DNA of 64,000 nucleotides from an uncultured Pelagibacteraceae bacterium (GTDB lineage: Bacteria; Pseudomonadota; Alphaproteobacteria; Pelagibacterales; Pelagibacteraceae): assembly GCA_902592325.1 (NCBI GenBank), contig CACJEC010000001.1, positions 1-64,000 of the forward strand. The letters are read 5' to 3'. The notes beneath the pieces were generated by a model that saw only the letters and a program-made list of their open reading frames with translations, ran no database searches and had not been told where the DNA came from. Made by a program: the position numbers and the translations under genes. Positions 59,619 to 64,000 of this stretch are shown one piece after another; positions within the stretch are counted from its first letter, which is position 1; each line of letters begins with the position of its first letter.

Positions 59619-60751
59619 AATTTTTTTTAAAAATATTTTATTTGTTTAATTATTTATTAATTGCAAATTACTGTATTTCTGCTGAAGGAGATATATATAA
59701 AAAAATTGATCTTTTTGGAGAAGTATTAGAAAAGATTAACAAAGAATATGTAGATGAAATTGATCAATCAGAAAGCATGGACTCGGCAATTAATGGTCTT
59801 CTACAATCACTTGATCCATACTCAGCTTATATGTCTCCAGAAATATTTAATGAAATGCAAACTGAAACAAGTGGAGAATTTGGAGGTCTAGGAATTGAGG
59901 TAAGTATGGAATCTGGAGTGGTAAAAGTTATTTCACCAATTGATGACACTCCAGCATCGAGAGCTGGAATTAAAGCAGGGGACTACATAGTTAAGATTAA
60001 AGATATACAAGTACAAGGTAAAACTTTAAGTGAAGCTGTTGATTTGATGCGTGGACCAGTTGGTTCTAGCATTGAACTCACTATTCGAAGGATAGGGGTA
60101 AAAAAAGCTCTTACATTTAATATTACAAGAGAAGTTATAGAAGTTCAGTCTGTTAAGGCTGATCTGTTAGAGGATAATATTGGATATATTCGACTTACTT
60201 CTTTTAATGAAAATAGCAGTGATCAAATAGAAGATAAAATTAAAGATTTAGAAAAGAACCAAAATATTAAATCCTACATTCTTGATTTGAGAAATAATCC
60301 TGGTGGCTTATTATCTCAAGCAATCAAAATATCTGACTTTTTTTTAGATAATGGTGAAATTGTATCCACAAAAAGTAGAAAAGCTTCTGAAAATAGAAAA
60401 ATGTTTGCAAAGAAAGGTGATCTAATAAAAGGTAAAACTTTAGTCGTACTTATTAACTATGGATCTGCGTCTGCTTCAGAGATAGTTGCTGGAGCTCTGA
60501 AAGATCATAAAAGAGCAATTATTCTAGGAGAAAATAGTTATGGCAAAGGTTCAGTTCAATCGATAATTCCTTTAAAAAATAAAGGAGCTATAAGGTTAAC
60601 TGTTGCTAAATATTATCTACCTTCTGGAAAATCTATTTCAGAGGTAGGTGTGAAACCTGATATTGAAATAGATGAGGAAGGTGAAAAATTTAGAATCAAA
60701 ACAGAAACTGACAATCAACTTAATTACGCGATTAAACTCTTAAACGGTTAA
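59615..60751 (+). CDS. ctpA: C-terminal processing peptidase (S41)
   Basis: Signal-like N-term, PDZ (FGGLGIEVSMESGVVKVISPIDDTPASRAGIKAGD), DLRNNPGGLLSQAI, GSASASEIVAGAL, GKGSVQ. Confidence 0.96.
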   Translation: MKFFLKIFYLFNYLLIANYCISAEGDIYKKIDLFGEVLEKINKEYVDEIDQSESMDSAINGLLQSLDPYSAYMSPEIFNEMQTETSGEFGGLGIEVSMESGVVKVISPIDDTPASRAGIKAGDYIVKIKDIQVQGKTLSEAVDLMRGPVGSSIELTIRRIGVKKALTFNITREVIEVQSVKADLLEDNIGYIRLTSFNENSSDQIEDKIKDLEKNQNIKSYILDLRNNPGGLLSQAIKISDFFLDNGEIVSTKSRKASENRKMFAKKGDLIKGKTLVVLINYGSASASEIVAGALKDHKRAIILGENSYGKGSVQSIIPLKNKGAIRLTVAKYYLPSGKSISEVGVKPDIEIDEEGEKFRIKTETDNQLNYAIKLLNG

Positions 60752-60753
60752 AC

Positions 60754-61239
60754 ATGAAAGATAAATTTAAAAATCTTCCACTTCGTAGTGGTGTTGGGAT
60801 AGTAGTATTAAACAAAGATAATAAAATTTTTGTTGCAAGAAGGATAGATAATCCAAAAAACTTTTGGCAAATGCCTCAAGGCGGAGTTGACCATGGTGAA
60901 GATTTTCTAACTGCCGCTTATCGAGAACTAGAGGAAGAAACTAATATTAAAAATGTTGAACTAATTGAAGAGTTAGATGGTCTCTTAACTTATAATCTAC
61001 CCGATCGATTATTAGGAATTATATGGAAAGGAAAATATAAAGGTCAAAAACAAAAATGGTTTTTGATGAGGCATCTTGGTGAAGATCATGAAATTAATAT
61101 AAAAACAAAAAAACCAGAATTTTTAGACTGGAAATGGGTAGATCTAAAAGAAATAACTGAACTTGTAGTTGATTTTAAACTTCACGTATATCAAGAAGTT
61201 CAGAAAAAAGTTGAAAAGATATTAATTAATAGATCTTAG
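60754..61239 (+). CDS. rppH: RNA pyrophosphohydrolase (Nudix)
   Basis: WQMPQGGVDHGEDFLTAAYRELEEETNI Nudix box. Confidence 0.95.
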   Translation: MKDKFKNLPLRSGVGIVVLNKDNKIFVARRIDNPKNFWQMPQGGVDHGEDFLTAAYRELEEETNIKNVELIEELDGLLTYNLPDRLLGIIWKGKYKGQKQKWFLMRHLGEDHEINIKTKKPEFLDWKWVDLKEITELVVDFKLHVYQEVQKKVEKILINRS

Positions 61240-61613
61240 AACATCAATTTTTTGATCTATTAAATATTTAGACTGATCATTAACTTCAGGCTTGTTCCCT
61301 TCTTCCTCTGCTTGTTTTAATAGATCTTGTTGTTTAGATTTATCAATATCAGCTAGATTAAATATTGTGCTAGTTAGGATTGATAAGTTATTATTTTTAA
61401 ACTCAATAATTCCATCTTCAACATAGTAACTTTCATTACCTGATTTCGACAAAATTTTAATAATTCCAGGTTTTAAAAAAGAAATAATAGGAATATGATC
61501 TTTCAATATCCCCATTTCTCCCTCAAATGCAGGAACAATTACCTCTGAAACATCCTCTTTTACTAAAAAAGATTTTTCAGGATTTACTATTTCAATTTTA
61601 AAATCCTCATTCA

Positions 61614-61614
<1 letters not shown>
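61222..61614 (-). CDS. atpC: F1 ATP synthase epsilon subunit
   Basis: FKIEIVNPEKSFLVKEDVSEVIVPAFEGEMGILKDHIPII. Confidence 0.96.
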
Positions 61615-63907
<2,293 letters not shown>

Positions 63908-63913
63908 AAAATA

Positions 63914-64000
63914 CTAAAATTTAAAATTTCCTTTTAATTGAGTGATCAGCTCTATAAGCATTTTTTCTTTATCTTCTTCAAGTTTACCTGAGCTTAAAAT
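63914..64000 (-). CDS. atpA: F1 ATP synthase alpha subunit, C-terminal fragment (runs off right edge)
   Basis: 29 open codons ending ...ILSSGKLEEDKEKMLIELITQLKGNFKF-stop, immediately upstream of atpG on the same strand. Confidence 0.8.
   Translation of the reverse strand: MLSSGKLEEDKEKMLIELITQLKGNFKF

Overview
AT-rich, densely packed window with about 63 supportable genes, consistent with a streamlined marine alphaproteobacterium of the SAR11/Pelagibacter type. The lineage call is inferred from gene content and compactness, not from a search. Most of the window is housekeeping: typA, tldD/pmbA, cfa, RND efflux, chvGI, ahcY, tsaE-amgK-murU, polA, pyrD, lysS (class I), trkH, tyrC-hisC, metXW, rplU-rpmA-obgE-proBA-nadD-rsfS, ctpA, rppH and an atp operon running off the right edge. 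I see no CRISPR array, IS element, prophage, rRNA or tRNA. The observations most worth a second look are: (1) a 5' region of a small heat-shock gene with a sigma32-like promoter followed by a two-hairpin leader whose second hairpin has the UYGCU/AGGAG pairing of ROSE RNA thermometers; (2) a SAM-II riboswitch directly upstream of metX-metW, with matching pseudoknot pairing; (3) a three-gene polyamine operon of ODC-fold decarboxylase, deoxyhypusine-synthase-like enzyme (putative homospermidine synthase) and arginase/agmatinase-family enzyme; (4) an 848-aa epimerase-cupin-C-methyltransferase fusion next to a GT17 glycosyltransferase; (5) heavy tail-to-tail stop-codon sharing, with four convergent pairs sharing a palindromic TTAA; (6) a perfect 11-bp inverted repeat filling the 36-bp divergent spacer between msrA and an EamA transporter.
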